Positions 28,733-37,967 are shown, counted from the first letter of the stretch. The stretch is DNA of 64,000 nt from Aeromicrobium sp. Root344 (GCF_001425755.1 NZ_LMDH01000001.1:829787-893786); one strand, 5' to 3'. The notes: generated by a model from the letters alone, not told the origin. A program made the numbers and translations.

Positions 28733-28749
28733 ATGACCTCACAGGTCAT
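28733..28749. promoter_or_regulatory. Palindromic operator between MmyB regulator and membrane gene
   Basis: ATGACCTCACAGGTCAT: perfect 7-bp arms with a 3-base centre, 36 bases from each of the two divergent start codons. It is placed to control both genes. Confidence 0.65.
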
Positions 28750-28784
28750 TGCGACGCCTACCTGCCCCGTCCAGACTCCTCGGC

Positions 28785-29198
28785 ATGAACACGACAACAG
28801 CTGACACCACCACTGCCACCACGGGCCCGGTCACCCTCAAGACCGCGCTCCTGCTCGATGCCGCGACCACCGGAGCGAACGGCCTGGCGTACGTCGCCGG
28901 CGCCTCGGTCCTCGACTCGCTGCTCGGGCCGTCGCCGACCCACTTCGTCCTCATCGGCGTCTTCCTCGTGGGGTGCGCCGCGATCCTCGGGGTCATCGGC
29001 ACCCGTCGGCCGATCCCGCGCGGGTGGGCCACGTTCGCCGCCGAGGTCAACGTGGTCTGGGCGATCGGCTCCGTCGCCGTGGTCGCCCTCGGCTGGCTGG
29101 ACCTCACCACGACCGGTGCGGTCTGGACGCTGCTGCAGGCGGGACTCGTCGCGACCTTCGCGATGCTGCAGCTCACAGCGCTGCGGCGTACGTCCTGA
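28785..29198 (+). CDS. Small four-helix membrane protein
   Basis: 137 aa, ATG start; a Thr-rich cytoplasmic N-terminus (MNTTTADTTTATT) is followed by four predicted helices (about residues 19-38, 49-66, 82-102 and 108-130). No enzyme motif is visible and the function is unknown. It is the probable target of the divergent MmyB-type regulator, given the shared palindrome. Confidence 0.65.
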   Translation: MNTTTADTTTATTGPVTLKTALLLDAATTGANGLAYVAGASVLDSLLGPSPTHFVLIGVFLVGCAAILGVIGTRRPIPRGWATFAAEVNVVWAIGSVAVVALGWLDLTTTGAVWTLLQAGLVATFAMLQLTALRRTS

Positions 29199-29248
29199 CC
29201 CTCGACGGTGACCGAGCGACCTGTTCCGGCATGGGACAGGTCGCTGCG

Positions 29249-30007
29249 TCACCGCTGGACGGGGGTCAGGGTCGGCCAGCGCGGGCTGAGGTTGTCGCCG
29301 GAGGAGACGCCGGTGAGCCGCCGCTTGACCCAGGGCGCGGCGTGCGCCTTGGCCCACTCGAGGTTGGCGGCCCGGCGCTCCTTGGTCGTCAGCGGGGAGA
29401 CGGGCGGCAGCTCGGCCATCGTCAACGTGTGCTCCACGCCGAGAGCATCCAGCACCGCGATCGCCATGCGTTGGTGCCCGAGGCTCGACATGTGCATGCG
29501 GTCGACGTCCCACATCCGGTCGTCGCGGTAGTCGCGCAGGCGCCAGAAGTCGACGAGAGTCGCACCGTACGTGTCGGCCACCTGGCGGACGAGCTCGTTG
29601 TAGATCGCGAAGCGGCCACGCAGGGCGCCGAACACCGGCGAGCCGCCCGGGTCGTACGCCGTGAAGAGCAGCAGGTGCGCCCCGGCATCGACCAGCCGGC
29701 CCAGCGCCACGTCGTACGCGGTGACGAGCCGGTCGATGTCGATGCGGGGGCGCAGGACGTCGTTGGCGCCGGCATAGATGCTGACCAGGTCGGGCTTCAT
29801 CTCGATCGCCGGATCGATCTGCTCGGCCAGGATGGGCAGCAGCTGCTTGCCGCGGATCGCGAGGTTGGCGTAGGTGAAGTCGTCGCCGGCCAGCACCTCG
29901 GCGACCCGGTCGGCCCAGCCGCGTACGCCGTTGGGCAGGGCCGGGTCGTGGTCGCCGACGCCTTCGGTGAACGAGTCGCCGAGCGCGACGTAGCGATGAA
30001 ATGGCAC
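29249..30007 (-). CDS. SGNH/GDSL-family hydrolase
   Basis: Esterase/lipase-like hydrolase, 252 aa, GTG start. All four SGNH blocks are visible: GDSFTEG at residues 9-15 (Ser nucleophile), Gly in AIRGK (about residue 50), GANDVLRP (about residues 78-85) and DRMHMSSLGHQRMA (catalytic Asp and His, about residues 180-193). No signal peptide, so probably cytoplasmic. Substrate unknown; no operon partner. Confidence 0.85.
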   Translation of the reverse strand: MPFHRYVALGDSFTEGVGDHDPALPNGVRGWADRVAEVLAGDDFTYANLAIRGKQLLPILAEQIDPAIEMKPDLVSIYAGANDVLRPRIDIDRLVTAYDVALGRLVDAGAHLLLFTAYDPGGSPVFGALRGRFAIYNELVRQVADTYGATLVDFWRLRDYRDDRMWDVDRMHMSSLGHQRMAIAVLDALGVEHTLTMAELPPVSPLTTKERRAANLEWAKAHAAPWVKRRLTGVSSGDNLSPRWPTLTPVQR

Positions 30008-30035
30008 GGGGTCAGGCTAGCGAGTGACGTCGGCG

Positions 30036-32966
30036 TCAGTCGTCGAGGAGTCCGCGGCGGCGCGCGATGGCCGCCGCCTCGGTGCGACCCGAGGCGGCCA
30101 GCTTGGCGAGGATGTTGGAGACGTGGACCGACACGGTCTTGGTGCTGATGAAGAGCCGGCTCGCGATCTCGCCGTTGCTGAGCCCGGCGCTGACCTGCTC
30201 GAGCACCTCGCGCTCACGCGGAGTCAGCTCGATGTCGGACCTGGTGGGCCGCCGCGTGAGACCGCCGATCTCGCTGAGCAAGGGCCTGGCTCCGAGCCGC
30301 TCGGCGGTGACCCGGGCGTCGGCCAGGAGCTGCTTGCCCTCGGCCTCGCCGCCGGTCGTCAGCAGCACCGCAGCCAGCCGGGTCGCGGAGCGGGCGGCCT
30401 CGTAGGGGTCGTCCATCCCGATGAACGCCTGGTGGGCGCGGCGCCACAGCTCGGTCAGCTCGTCGCCCTCTGGCACGTCGACGCCGGTCAGCCAGCGCAG
30501 CCGCGCGTGCTCGGCGTGCACGCGGAGCTGCCACGCCACACCCTCAGGTCCCATGGGGTGGATGCCCGCCGCGACCCGGTCGGAGAACTCGGCCAGCTCT
30601 GCCGCCTGAGCGAGCAAGGGTGCATGGTCGGCGCGATCGAGCGTCGGCACCGCTGTGGCGTACTGGCCGACCAGCAGAGCCGAGAGCCGGATGCCGCCGG
30701 AGAACAACGGCTCGTCCCAGGCCCGAACCTGCAGGTCGGCGAGGTCGTCGAACGCCCGCCGTGCAGCCGACAGGTCACCCGCTACTCCGTGGAGCTCGAT
30801 CAGAGCAGAGGTGGCATGCACCGAGGCGGAGATCTCGTGGCGCCACAGCGAGCGCATCGTGAGGGTGCGTTCGACCTCGTCGACATTGCCCCGGCCGGCA
30901 TGCACCATGAGGGCGATCGCGGCGAGTGACGCATCGGGGATCGCGGGAGCGTCGGCGCCGACGTCGCGCAGCGCCAGTGCCTCGTCCCACCGCCCACGCA
31001 TGTAGCAGATGAGTGCGGAGTAGAACCGGCCGTCGAATCCGTAGGGCCCCCAGGCCCACCCCGTCTCGGAGGCCCGGACCATGCCGTGCCGGAACGCGTC
31101 CTCGGCGTCGTCGAGCTCTCCGGCGTTGTAGTTGACGAACGCCAGCTGGTGCAGCCCGCGGAGCTCACCCAGCACGTGCCCGTCGGCACGGGAGACCTCG
31201 ACGAGCTCGAGGAATCCACGCTTGGCCTTCTCGGGGTCGTCGCCCGTGCGGACCATGACGCGGGTCAGCGTGGCCTTGGCGTCGGCGATGACGTCGGCCG
31301 CACCGATCTGCTCCGCGATCGCCAGTGCCCGCTCACCCCACTCGATCGCCTCGTCGTGGCGCCTGCGGTTGGACGCCGTGCGCGCCCGCAACGCCGCGAC
31401 CTCGGCCCGCAGCTCGGTCGGCTCGTCGGGCACGACCTTGACCGCCTCGAGGCTCGCCTGCTCGGACTCGCTGTCGAGATTGGCGTAGTAGGCCGTGTCG
31501 CCGATCGCCACGAGCAGGCGACCCCGGTCCTCTGCGGGCGCGTCGGACGGGAGCTGTCCGAGATGGTCGCGCAACAGCTCGACGGCGCGCAGCAACCGGC
31601 CCGAGGTGACGAGCGCAGAGGACGCGTCGATCACGAGCTTGACCGGATCGAGGTCGGGCGACGCGGCATCGACGAGGGTCAGCGCCTGCTCGTAGTGCTG
31701 GGCCGCCTCGTCGTAGCCCGACAGCCGTTGGGCCTGCTCGGCGGCCTGGACGCTCGCCAGGAACGCCGTCTCGCGCTCGCCGGCGCCGAGGGCGTGCAGG
31801 GCGATCTCCGCGGCCGGACCACGGCGACTGCCCGAGGTGAGCGCCTCGAGGTAGGCCGCGTGGATGCGCCGCCGCTCGCCGGGGAGCAGGTCGTCACGCA
31901 CTGCCTCGGCGAGAAGAGCGTGCCGGAACCAGTAGGAGTCCTCCCCGACCCGGGTGAGCACCTTGTGGTCGATCGCTGAGCGGAGGGCCTCGTCGAGCTC
32001 GTCCTCAGCAAGCCCGACGACCTGCGTCAGCACCGCGTAGTCGTGGCGCGCGTCGGAGCACGCCGCAGCGCGGACGAGCCGGCGGGCGTTGTCGTCGAGC
32101 CGCTCGAGTCGCATCAGCAGCAGGTCGGCCAGGGTCTCGGGCAGGGCGCCGTCGACGTTGGCGAGGCCGGCGTCGAGCAGCTCCTCGGCGAAGAACGCGT
32201 TGCCGGCGGCGCGGCGCACGACAGCCAGCAGGCTCTCGCTGTCGAGCGCGTCGGCACCGTGAGCGCGGACGAGCTCGACGACGTCACCGTCGTCGAGCGG
32301 TTCGAGCTCGATGCGACGGACACCTGGCAGGCGTACCCATTCCGACAGCGCCTGGCGCAAGGGGTGGCGGCGGTGGAGGTCGTCGGCGCGATAGCTCACG
32401 ACCACGTGGACGGGACCGTGGAAGCCGTGGGACAGCACGAAGCGGATGAGGTGGCGAGTCGAGGCGTCGGCCCAGTGGGCGTCCTCGATCACGAGGAGGA
32501 GCGGTTGGTCGGCGGCGAGTGAGTCGAGCCCGGCGACGACCGACGCGAACAGCTCGGCGCGCTCGACGCCGTCACCCGGGGCCGACGAGGGCCAGGGCAG
32601 GAGGGGCCCAAGCGCAGGGAAGCGAGCGGCGAGCTCGTCGCGCTCGGCGTCGGCGATCGACGCGAAGGCCTCGGAGAACGGCTGGTAGGGCGGTGCGCTG
32701 TCGCCGAGGTCGAGGCAGTGCCCGGCGAGGACACGGTGGCCGGCGGCTCGCGCTCGAGCACCGAGCTCGCGCAGCAGCCGGGTCTTGCCGATGCCGGCGT
32801 CGCCGCCGATCAGCACGACGTCGCGGGCGGCGGGGTCGGTCACACCGGCGGCCTCGAGCAGCTGCTCGAGCTCGCGCACCCGGCCGATCAGGGGGGTCGC
32901 GGGGGTCCGGTCGTGAGCCATGTCCCCCATCATGTCGGACGCGGCCGACATGGGGGCGATGGTCAT
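30036..32966 (-). CDS. Large LuxR-type ATPase regulator (LAL family)
   Basis: Transcription regulator of 976 aa: N-terminal AAA-type ATPase with Walker A GGDAGIGKT (residues 54-62) and a Walker-B-like LLLVIEDAHWADAS, a long helical/TPR-like middle, and a C-terminal LuxR HTH (LTPREREVLEQVSAGLSNGE and ISTKTVSVHVSNIL). The ATG at 32966 overlaps the stop of the small upstream ORF (ATGA), suggesting coupling. The ATG at 32921 (961 aa), directly after an inverted repeat, is the alternative. Target genes are unknown; the aldehyde dehydrogenase operon lies upstream on the same strand. Confidence 0.85.
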   Translation of the reverse strand: MTIAPMSAASDMMGDMAHDRTPATPLIGRVRELEQLLEAAGVTDPAARDVVLIGGDAGIGKTRLLRELGARARAAGHRVLAGHCLDLGDSAPPYQPFSEAFASIADAERDELAARFPALGPLLPWPSSAPGDGVERAELFASVVAGLDSLAADQPLLLVIEDAHWADASTRHLIRFVLSHGFHGPVHVVVSYRADDLHRRHPLRQALSEWVRLPGVRRIELEPLDDGDVVELVRAHGADALDSESLLAVVRRAAGNAFFAEELLDAGLANVDGALPETLADLLLMRLERLDDNARRLVRAAACSDARHDYAVLTQVVGLAEDELDEALRSAIDHKVLTRVGEDSYWFRHALLAEAVRDDLLPGERRRIHAAYLEALTSGSRRGPAAEIALHALGAGERETAFLASVQAAEQAQRLSGYDEAAQHYEQALTLVDAASPDLDPVKLVIDASSALVTSGRLLRAVELLRDHLGQLPSDAPAEDRGRLLVAIGDTAYYANLDSESEQASLEAVKVVPDEPTELRAEVAALRARTASNRRRHDEAIEWGERALAIAEQIGAADVIADAKATLTRVMVRTGDDPEKAKRGFLELVEVSRADGHVLGELRGLHQLAFVNYNAGELDDAEDAFRHGMVRASETGWAWGPYGFDGRFYSALICYMRGRWDEALALRDVGADAPAIPDASLAAIALMVHAGRGNVDEVERTLTMRSLWRHEISASVHATSALIELHGVAGDLSAARRAFDDLADLQVRAWDEPLFSGGIRLSALLVGQYATAVPTLDRADHAPLLAQAAELAEFSDRVAAGIHPMGPEGVAWQLRVHAEHARLRWLTGVDVPEGDELTELWRRAHQAFIGMDDPYEAARSATRLAAVLLTTGGEAEGKQLLADARVTAERLGARPLLSEIGGLTRRPTRSDIELTPREREVLEQVSAGLSNGEIASRLFISTKTVSVHVSNILAKLAASGRTEAAAIARRRGLLDD
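32924..32956. promoter_or_regulatory. Inverted repeat at the start of the LAL regulator gene
   Basis: CCCCC-AT-CATGTCGG, a 6-base centre, then CCGACATG-GGGG. The inner 8-bp arms are perfect, and the outer C/G runs pair when 3 bases are looped out. It lies between the two possible start codons, so it is either an operator or RNA hairpin before ATG 32921, or simply coding sequence. Confidence 0.45.
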
Positions 32967-33154
32967 ACGTGCGCCGTCCGCCCCACCGTCATGCTGACGA
33001 GGCGTACGACGAGACCGCGGCGCGGCTTGCGGGCGCGCCGCGGGGCGAATCCGCTGCGGTCGCGCTCGTGCCGCGACAGCTCGGTCAGGGCCATTGCCAC
33101 GGCGTGGTGGCGGCTCATCTCGACAGGGACGAAGGCTTCTGGACTCAGGATCAT
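32963..33154 (-). CDS. Small basic hypothetical protein
   Basis: 63 aa from the ATG (MILSPEAFVPVEM). The start pattern and the C-terminal Arg cluster (RRARKPRRGLVVRL) resemble small uncharacterised proteins common in actinobacteria. The stop overlaps the start of the LAL regulator. No membrane segment or metal site is apparent. Function unknown; it could be a leader whose translation is coupled to the regulator. Confidence 0.45.
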   Translation of the reverse strand: MILSPEAFVPVEMSRHHAVAMALTELSRHERDRSGFAPRRARKPRRGLVVRLVSMTVGRTAHV

Positions 33155-33174
33155 GACTCCAGAGTCGTCGCATG

Positions 33175-33204
33175 AGGTAGCCCGCCACATCGGGCGACCT
33201 ACCT
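33175..33204. terminator. Hairpin downstream of the aldehyde dehydrogenase operon
   Basis: Arms AGGTAGCCCGCC and GGGCGACCTACCT-like (10 of 12 positions pair) around a 6-base loop, 31 bases after the dehydrogenase stop. There is no T-tract, so a terminator role is plausible but not certain. Confidence 0.4.
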
Positions 33205-33234
33205 AGTTTCGGAAGGCAGGTACCTCAGATCTGC

Positions 33235-34749
33235 CTACTTCAGCGTCTTGCTGCCTCCGTGCATCACGGTGATGAGCTTGAGCGCCTTGTTGTCGGTCTT
33301 GGCGTCACGCGCGAACGACGTGAGCATCATGAGCGGCTTCATGCGCTGGCGGGTGATCGCCTTGGCGTACGTGAACTCCTTGAGGCCGTCCGGGCCGTGG
33401 ATGCGGCCGAAGCCGGACTGGCCGACGCCGCCGAACGGCAGGCCGGGCACCGCGGCGAAAGCGATGACGGAGTTGACCGACGTCATGCCCGAACGGATGC
33501 GACGGGCGATGTCGACTCCGTTCTTCTTGGCGAACACCGAACCCGCGAGCCCGTACGACGTCGCGTTGGTCAGCTCGACCGCCTCGTCCATGTCCTTGAC
33601 CGGGTTGATCGCCAGGGTCGGGCCGAATGTCTCCTCGGTGATCTCCGTCGAGTTCTCGGGCACGTGCGTCAGGATCGTCGGCTGCACGAACCGCTCGCCG
33701 ACCGCCTCCGGACCACCCATCACGACTGTCGCGCCCTTGGCGATCGCGTCGTCGATGTGACTCTTGATGATGCCGATCTGCGACGGCATCGTGATCGGAC
33801 CGAGCTTGGCCCCGGCGTCATCGCCGGCGCGCAGGTCCTTGGCCTGCTCGGTGATCTCCGTGATGAATGCGTCGAAGACCTTCTCGTGGACGTAGACCCG
33901 CTCGGTGCCGATGCACGTCTGGCCGGCGTTGGACATGCCGCCCCACAGCGCCGCCTCGGCGGCCTTGGTGAGATCGGCGTCCTCGTCGACGATCAGCGAG
34001 TCCTTGCCGCCGGCCTCGATCAGGACGGGGGTGAGGTTCTGGGCGCAGGCGGCCATGACCTTCTTGCCGGTCGGGCCGGACCCGGTGAACGCCAGCTTGT
34101 TGATGTCGGCGGTGCACAGCGCGTTGCCGGTCTCGCCGAGTCCCGTGACGACCTGCAGCACCGGACGGCCGTGGACGACCTCGGTGAACGTGTCGGCGAG
34201 CCACTGGCCGACACCGGGTGTGTACTCACTGGGCTTGAAGACGACGGAGTTGCCGGCGGCCAGGGCGTACGCGATGGAGCCCATCGGTGTGAAGACCGGG
34301 TAGTTCCACGGGCCGATCACGCCGACGACGCCGAGTGGGTGGTACTCGACCGACGAGGCCTGGTTGGCCATGAGCAGTCCCGACGAGACCTTCTGGGGAC
34401 CGAGGATCTTCTTGGCGTGCTTGGCGACCCACGCGATGTGGTCGATCGCGATGATGATCTCGAGCTGGGCGTCGCCGTGCGGCTTGCCGGTCTCGCGGTG
34501 CGACAGCTCGGCGAGCTGCGCGATGCGGCGGGTGATGACGCTGCGCCAGGTCAGGAGGTAGTCGCCGCGTTCCTTGAACGTCAGCCCGCCCCACCACGCC
34601 GACGCGTCACGAGCGCGGGCCACTGCGGCGTCGACCTCGGCTCGGCCCTGGATGGGGTAGGTGCCGACGACGTCGCCGTTGGCGGGGTTGAGCGAGTCGA
34701 AGGTCGGCGTCGTGCCGCTCTCGACCGTGGGCTCCAGAATTGCGGTCAT
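33235..34749 (-). CDS. NAD(P)-dependent aldehyde dehydrogenase
   Basis: Oxidises an aldehyde to the acid; 504 aa, ATG overlapping the stop of the GMC gene. Catalytic residues: Asn149 in GPWNYP, Glu245 in IEAGGKD and Cys279 in GQTCIG; cofactor loop FTGSGPTGKK. It is similar to the succinate-semialdehyde/betaine-aldehyde branch, but the substrate cannot be assigned. With the preceding GMC oxidoreductase it forms a two-step alcohol to aldehyde to acid pathway. Confidence 0.9.
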   Translation of the reverse strand: MTAILEPTVESGTTPTFDSLNPANGDVVGTYPIQGRAEVDAAVARARDASAWWGGLTFKERGDYLLTWRSVITRRIAQLAELSHRETGKPHGDAQLEIIIAIDHIAWVAKHAKKILGPQKVSSGLLMANQASSVEYHPLGVVGVIGPWNYPVFTPMGSIAYALAAGNSVVFKPSEYTPGVGQWLADTFTEVVHGRPVLQVVTGLGETGNALCTADINKLAFTGSGPTGKKVMAACAQNLTPVLIEAGGKDSLIVDEDADLTKAAEAALWGGMSNAGQTCIGTERVYVHEKVFDAFITEITEQAKDLRAGDDAGAKLGPITMPSQIGIIKSHIDDAIAKGATVVMGGPEAVGERFVQPTILTHVPENSTEITEETFGPTLAINPVKDMDEAVELTNATSYGLAGSVFAKKNGVDIARRIRSGMTSVNSVIAFAAVPGLPFGGVGQSGFGRIHGPDGLKEFTYAKAITRQRMKPLMMLTSFARDAKTDNKALKLITVMHGGSKTLK

Positions 34750-36329
34750 CTCGACTCCTTGATGAGGTCGGCAGCCTTCTCGCCGACCATGATGGCAGGT
34801 GCGTTGGTGTTGCCACGGGGTACGCGCGGCATGACGGAGGCGTCGGCGACCCGCAGGCCCTCGACGCCGTGGACCTTGAGGTCCGGATCGACGACGCTGC
34901 CCTCGATCGTGCCCATCGCGCAGGTCGCGACCGGGTGGTAGAGCGTCTGGCACAGCCGGCCGATCGCGGCCACGATCTCGTCAGTCGTGGGTTCGGCCGA
35001 CGCCGGGATCCAGGGCTCGTCGATCAGCTTGGCCAGCGGGCCCTGGCTGACGATCTGCTGCACGGTGCGATAGCCGGCGATCATCGCGTCGAGGTCGGCA
35101 CCGTCCGCGAAGTAGCCTGCCTCGATCTCCGGGTGCCACGTCGGATCGGCCGAGCGCAGCCGGATGTGGCCCTTGCTCTCGACGCGTACGAGCGTCGAGG
35201 CGATCGTCAGCCCTCGGCGTACGGGCTCGTGCAGCCCGTTGTCGTAGAACCCTGACGGCGCGACGTGGAACTGCATGTCGGGCGCCGCCATGTCGTCGCG
35301 CGTCCGGAAGAATCCGCCGGCCTCGCCGACGTTGGAGGTCAGTGGTCCGCGCCCGGCCTTCTGCGCCTTGAGCACGTTGCCGAGGGACAGGAATTCCGCA
35401 AGGTCGGTGGTGTCCTTGGTGTAGAACAGCGCACCGGAGACGGGGTGGTCCTGCAGGTTCTGGCCGACCCCCGGCAGGTCGACGCGTACGTCGATGCCGT
35501 GCTCGCGCAGGTGTGCGCCGGGGCCGATGCCGGACAGCATCAGCATCTGTGGGCTCGCGATGGCGCCCGCCGACAGGACGATCTCGGCCTTGGCGCGCGC
35601 TGTGTGGGTCGCACCCGCACGGCGATAGGTCACGCCGGTCGCGCGCGTGCCCTCCAGCTCGATGCGGGTCACGAACGCCTCGGTCAGCACCGTCAGGTTG
35701 GGGCGCTTGCGGGCGGGGTGGATGTAGGCGTCCGCGACCGACCAGCGGCGTCCCTTCTTGCACGTCACCTGGTAGAGCCCGGCACCCTCCTGCTCGGCGC
35801 CGTTGAAGTCGTCGTTGCGCTTGAAGCCCGCGGTCACGGCCGACTCGACGAACGCGTGGCTCAGCTCGTGGCTGTAACGGCGGTCCTCGACGTGCAACGG
35901 TCCACTCGTCCCGTGGAACTCGTCGTGCAGCCGGGTGTTGCCCTCGGCCTTCTTGAAGTAGGGCAGGACGTCGTCGTAGCCCCAGCCGGTCGCACCGTAG
36001 GAGTCGCGCCACTCGTCGTAGTCCGCGCGGTTGCCGCGGATGTAGATCATGGCGTTCATCGACGAGCAGCCGCCGAGCGCCTTCATGCGCGGCCAGTCGG
36101 CCCGGCGGCCGTCGAGCTGCTTCTGCGGCGTCGTCTGGTAGCCCCAGTCCCACTTGGTCTTGAACAGTGAAGGGAAGGCCGCCGGCAGGTGGATCATGTC
36201 GTCGTCGTCCTCGGGGCCGGCCTCGAGGAGGAGTACCGACACGGATGGGTCCTCGGTCAGGCGCGCGGCGACGACTCCTCCGGCGCTGCCCGATCCAATG
36301 ACGATGTAGTCGTAGCTGTCGTCGCCCAT
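34746..36329 (-). CDS. GMC-family FAD-dependent alcohol/choline oxidoreductase
   Basis: 527 aa, ATG start. FAD-binding IVIGSGSAGGVVAARL at the N-terminus, GMC signatures GGCSSMNAMIYIRGN (about residues 86-100) and GAIASPQMLMLSGIGP (about residues 258-273), and the catalytic His/Asn pair in YHPVATCAMG and GNTNAPAIM near the end. It resembles choline dehydrogenase and related alcohol dehydrogenases. First gene of a two-gene operon with the aldehyde dehydrogenase; a promoter with an overlapping palindrome lies just upstream. Confidence 0.9.
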   Translation of the reverse strand: MGDDSYDYIVIGSGSAGGVVAARLTEDPSVSVLLLEAGPEDDDDMIHLPAAFPSLFKTKWDWGYQTTPQKQLDGRRADWPRMKALGGCSSMNAMIYIRGNRADYDEWRDSYGATGWGYDDVLPYFKKAEGNTRLHDEFHGTSGPLHVEDRRYSHELSHAFVESAVTAGFKRNDDFNGAEQEGAGLYQVTCKKGRRWSVADAYIHPARKRPNLTVLTEAFVTRIELEGTRATGVTYRRAGATHTARAKAEIVLSAGAIASPQMLMLSGIGPGAHLREHGIDVRVDLPGVGQNLQDHPVSGALFYTKDTTDLAEFLSLGNVLKAQKAGRGPLTSNVGEAGGFFRTRDDMAAPDMQFHVAPSGFYDNGLHEPVRRGLTIASTLVRVESKGHIRLRSADPTWHPEIEAGYFADGADLDAMIAGYRTVQQIVSQGPLAKLIDEPWIPASAEPTTDEIVAAIGRLCQTLYHPVATCAMGTIEGSVVDPDLKVHGVEGLRVADASVMPRVPRGNTNAPAIMVGEKAADLIKESR

Positions 36330-36363
36330 GAGTCCCTTTCAGCGGCCGTGACGCGTGCCACAC

Positions 36364-36392
36364 AACCTACTGCGGGTATGTCGCTGACACAA
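36364..36392 (-). promoter_or_regulatory. Predicted promoter of the GMC/aldehyde dehydrogenase operon
   Basis: Minus strand: -35 TTGTGT (36392-36387), 17-base spacer, -10 TAGGTT (36369-36364), giving a start near 36357 and a leader of about 28 bases. Confidence 0.55.
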
Positions 36393-36402
36393 CCAGTGTC
36401 AG
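36384..36402. promoter_or_regulatory. Palindromic operator overlapping the GMC promoter
   Basis: CTGACACAACCAGTGTCAG: perfect 7-bp arms, 5-base centre, covering the -35 box and touching the menD stop. The size fits a TetR-type or similar dimer. The regulator is not identified; the LAL protein is a neighbour but not an obvious match. Confidence 0.55.
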
Positions 36403-37967
36403 GGTCGGACGGCAGCCCGGACCGCAGCGCCGATCCGTGCCGTCAGGTCGCGGCGCCCGGCCCGGTCGACGGGGACCTCGAGGACCCTGATGCCCAGGAC
36501 GTCCTCGTCGAGCGCGGCGCCGAGGTCCGCGGGCTCGACGCGCCGGTGCGGCACCCCGTACGCCTGGCACATCGCCGCGATGTCGGCGCCGGTCGGCGTG
36601 GCGTAGACGCGTTCGAACGTCGAGGCGTACTCCGGGGCTCCTTGCTCGAGCGTCGAGAAGATGCTGCCCCCGTCGTCGTTCGCCACCACGATCGTGAGGT
36701 CGGGCCGGGGCTCGCCGGGTCCGATGAGCAGCCCGTTGCTGCCGTGCAGGAACGTGAGGTCGCCGACGTACGCGATCGAGCGGCTGGACGTACGCGCGAG
36801 GGCGGCGCCGATCGCGCTCGAGAGCACGCCGTCGATGCCGGCCAGCCCACGGTTGGCGATGATGAGTCTGCGCTCGCCGACCGTGGAGGGCCGGGCCACC
36901 AGGTCGAGGTCACGGATGGGGCTCGACGAGCCGATGAACAGCAAGCCCTCGGGTGGGACTGCGGCGTTGATCGTGCGGGCGACGTCATACGGTGTGGTGC
37001 CGTCGAGAAGTGCGTCGATCGCCGCGGTTGCTGCGGCGTCGGCGGCCCTCCAGTCGTCGAGCCAGCCGCGAAGGCTCGCGTCCGCGACCTGGACGGAGTC
37101 GACGAACGTGACGTTCTTGCCAGCCGGCACGGGGAAGGTCTCCTGCGTGCCGACATGGATGATCTCGATGTCCGTACGGGACAGCAGCTGTGTGACCGGC
37201 CGCGAGAGGGTGGCGTGGCCGAAGCTGACGACGCGCTCGATCTGCTCCGCGAGCGGGGAGTGCTGCAGGAGCATGCGGTAGGCGACGAGCGCTTCGTCTC
37301 CGTTGCGCGAACCCGAGCTGGGCTCGGCGAGGAGGGGCCAGTTGCCGATGAGTGCGGCCATCCGGGCCGGCTGCTTGGCGTCGTCACCCGCGACGACGAC
37401 GGTGCGCGGCCCCGGTTGGAGCATGAGGGTCTCGCCCTCAAGCTCGACGGACGAGACGGCGAACGCGGGGTGGAAGTCCCACTCAATCGGCTCCACCAGC
37501 GGCTCGTCGAGCTCGAGGTTGAGGTGCGCCGGCCCCCCGACGATCGCCTTGACCCGGTCGAGAAACGGGATGCCGGGGAAGATCTCGCGCTGATCCGTCG
37601 TCTGGTTGGCGCCGGTCCCCCGCAGGCGAGCCGGACGGTCGGCCGTGACGGCGAGGACCGGGACGTACGAATGTCTGGCCTCGAGCATCGCCGGGTGCAG
37701 ATTGGCGACCGCCGTGCCTGAAGTCGTGATCACCGGCACGAGGCGTCGAGATGACTTGGCCAGGCCCAGTGCGAGGAAGCCCGCCTCGCGCTCGTCGACG
37801 CGGACGTGGAGCCGGATCAGCCCTTGCTCGTCGGCCGCTGCGAACGCCAGAGCGAGTGGGCCCGACCGGGAGCCCGGCGCGAGTACGGCGTCGGTGACCT
37901 TCCATCCCAAGAGGGTGTTGACGAGTCGGCGGGCAACGCCGACGGCGTGCTGCTTGTCGTCGCTCAT
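36399..37967 (-). CDS. menD: MenD (SEPHCHC synthase)
   Basis: Thiamine-diphosphate enzyme that joins isochorismate and 2-oxoglutarate in menaquinone synthesis; 522 aa. ATG (MSDDKQHAVG) overlapping the menC stop; the open frame upstream is a shadow of menC. Motifs: APGSRSGPLALAFA near residues 28-41, TSGTAVANLHPAMLEA, the conserved TNQTTDQREIF-type region (GANQTTDQREIFPG) and the ThDP/Mg motif GDLTFLHGSNGLL with VVANDDGGSIFS. Confidence 0.94.
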   Translation of the reverse strand: MSDDKQHAVGVARRLVNTLLGWKVTDAVLAPGSRSGPLALAFAAADEQGLIRLHVRVDEREAGFLALGLAKSSRRLVPVITTSGTAVANLHPAMLEARHSYVPVLAVTADRPARLRGTGANQTTDQREIFPGIPFLDRVKAIVGGPAHLNLELDEPLVEPIEWDFHPAFAVSSVELEGETLMLQPGPRTVVVAGDDAKQPARMAALIGNWPLLAEPSSGSRNGDEALVAYRMLLQHSPLAEQIERVVSFGHATLSRPVTQLLSRTDIEIIHVGTQETFPVPAGKNVTFVDSVQVADASLRGWLDDWRAADAAATAAIDALLDGTTPYDVARTINAAVPPEGLLFIGSSSPIRDLDLVARPSTVGERRLIIANRGLAGIDGVLSSAIGAALARTSSRSIAYVGDLTFLHGSNGLLIGPGEPRPDLTIVVANDDGGSIFSTLEQGAPEYASTFERVYATPTGADIAAMCQAYGVPHRRVEPADLGAALDEDVLGIRVLEVPVDRAGRRDLTARIGAAVRAAVRP

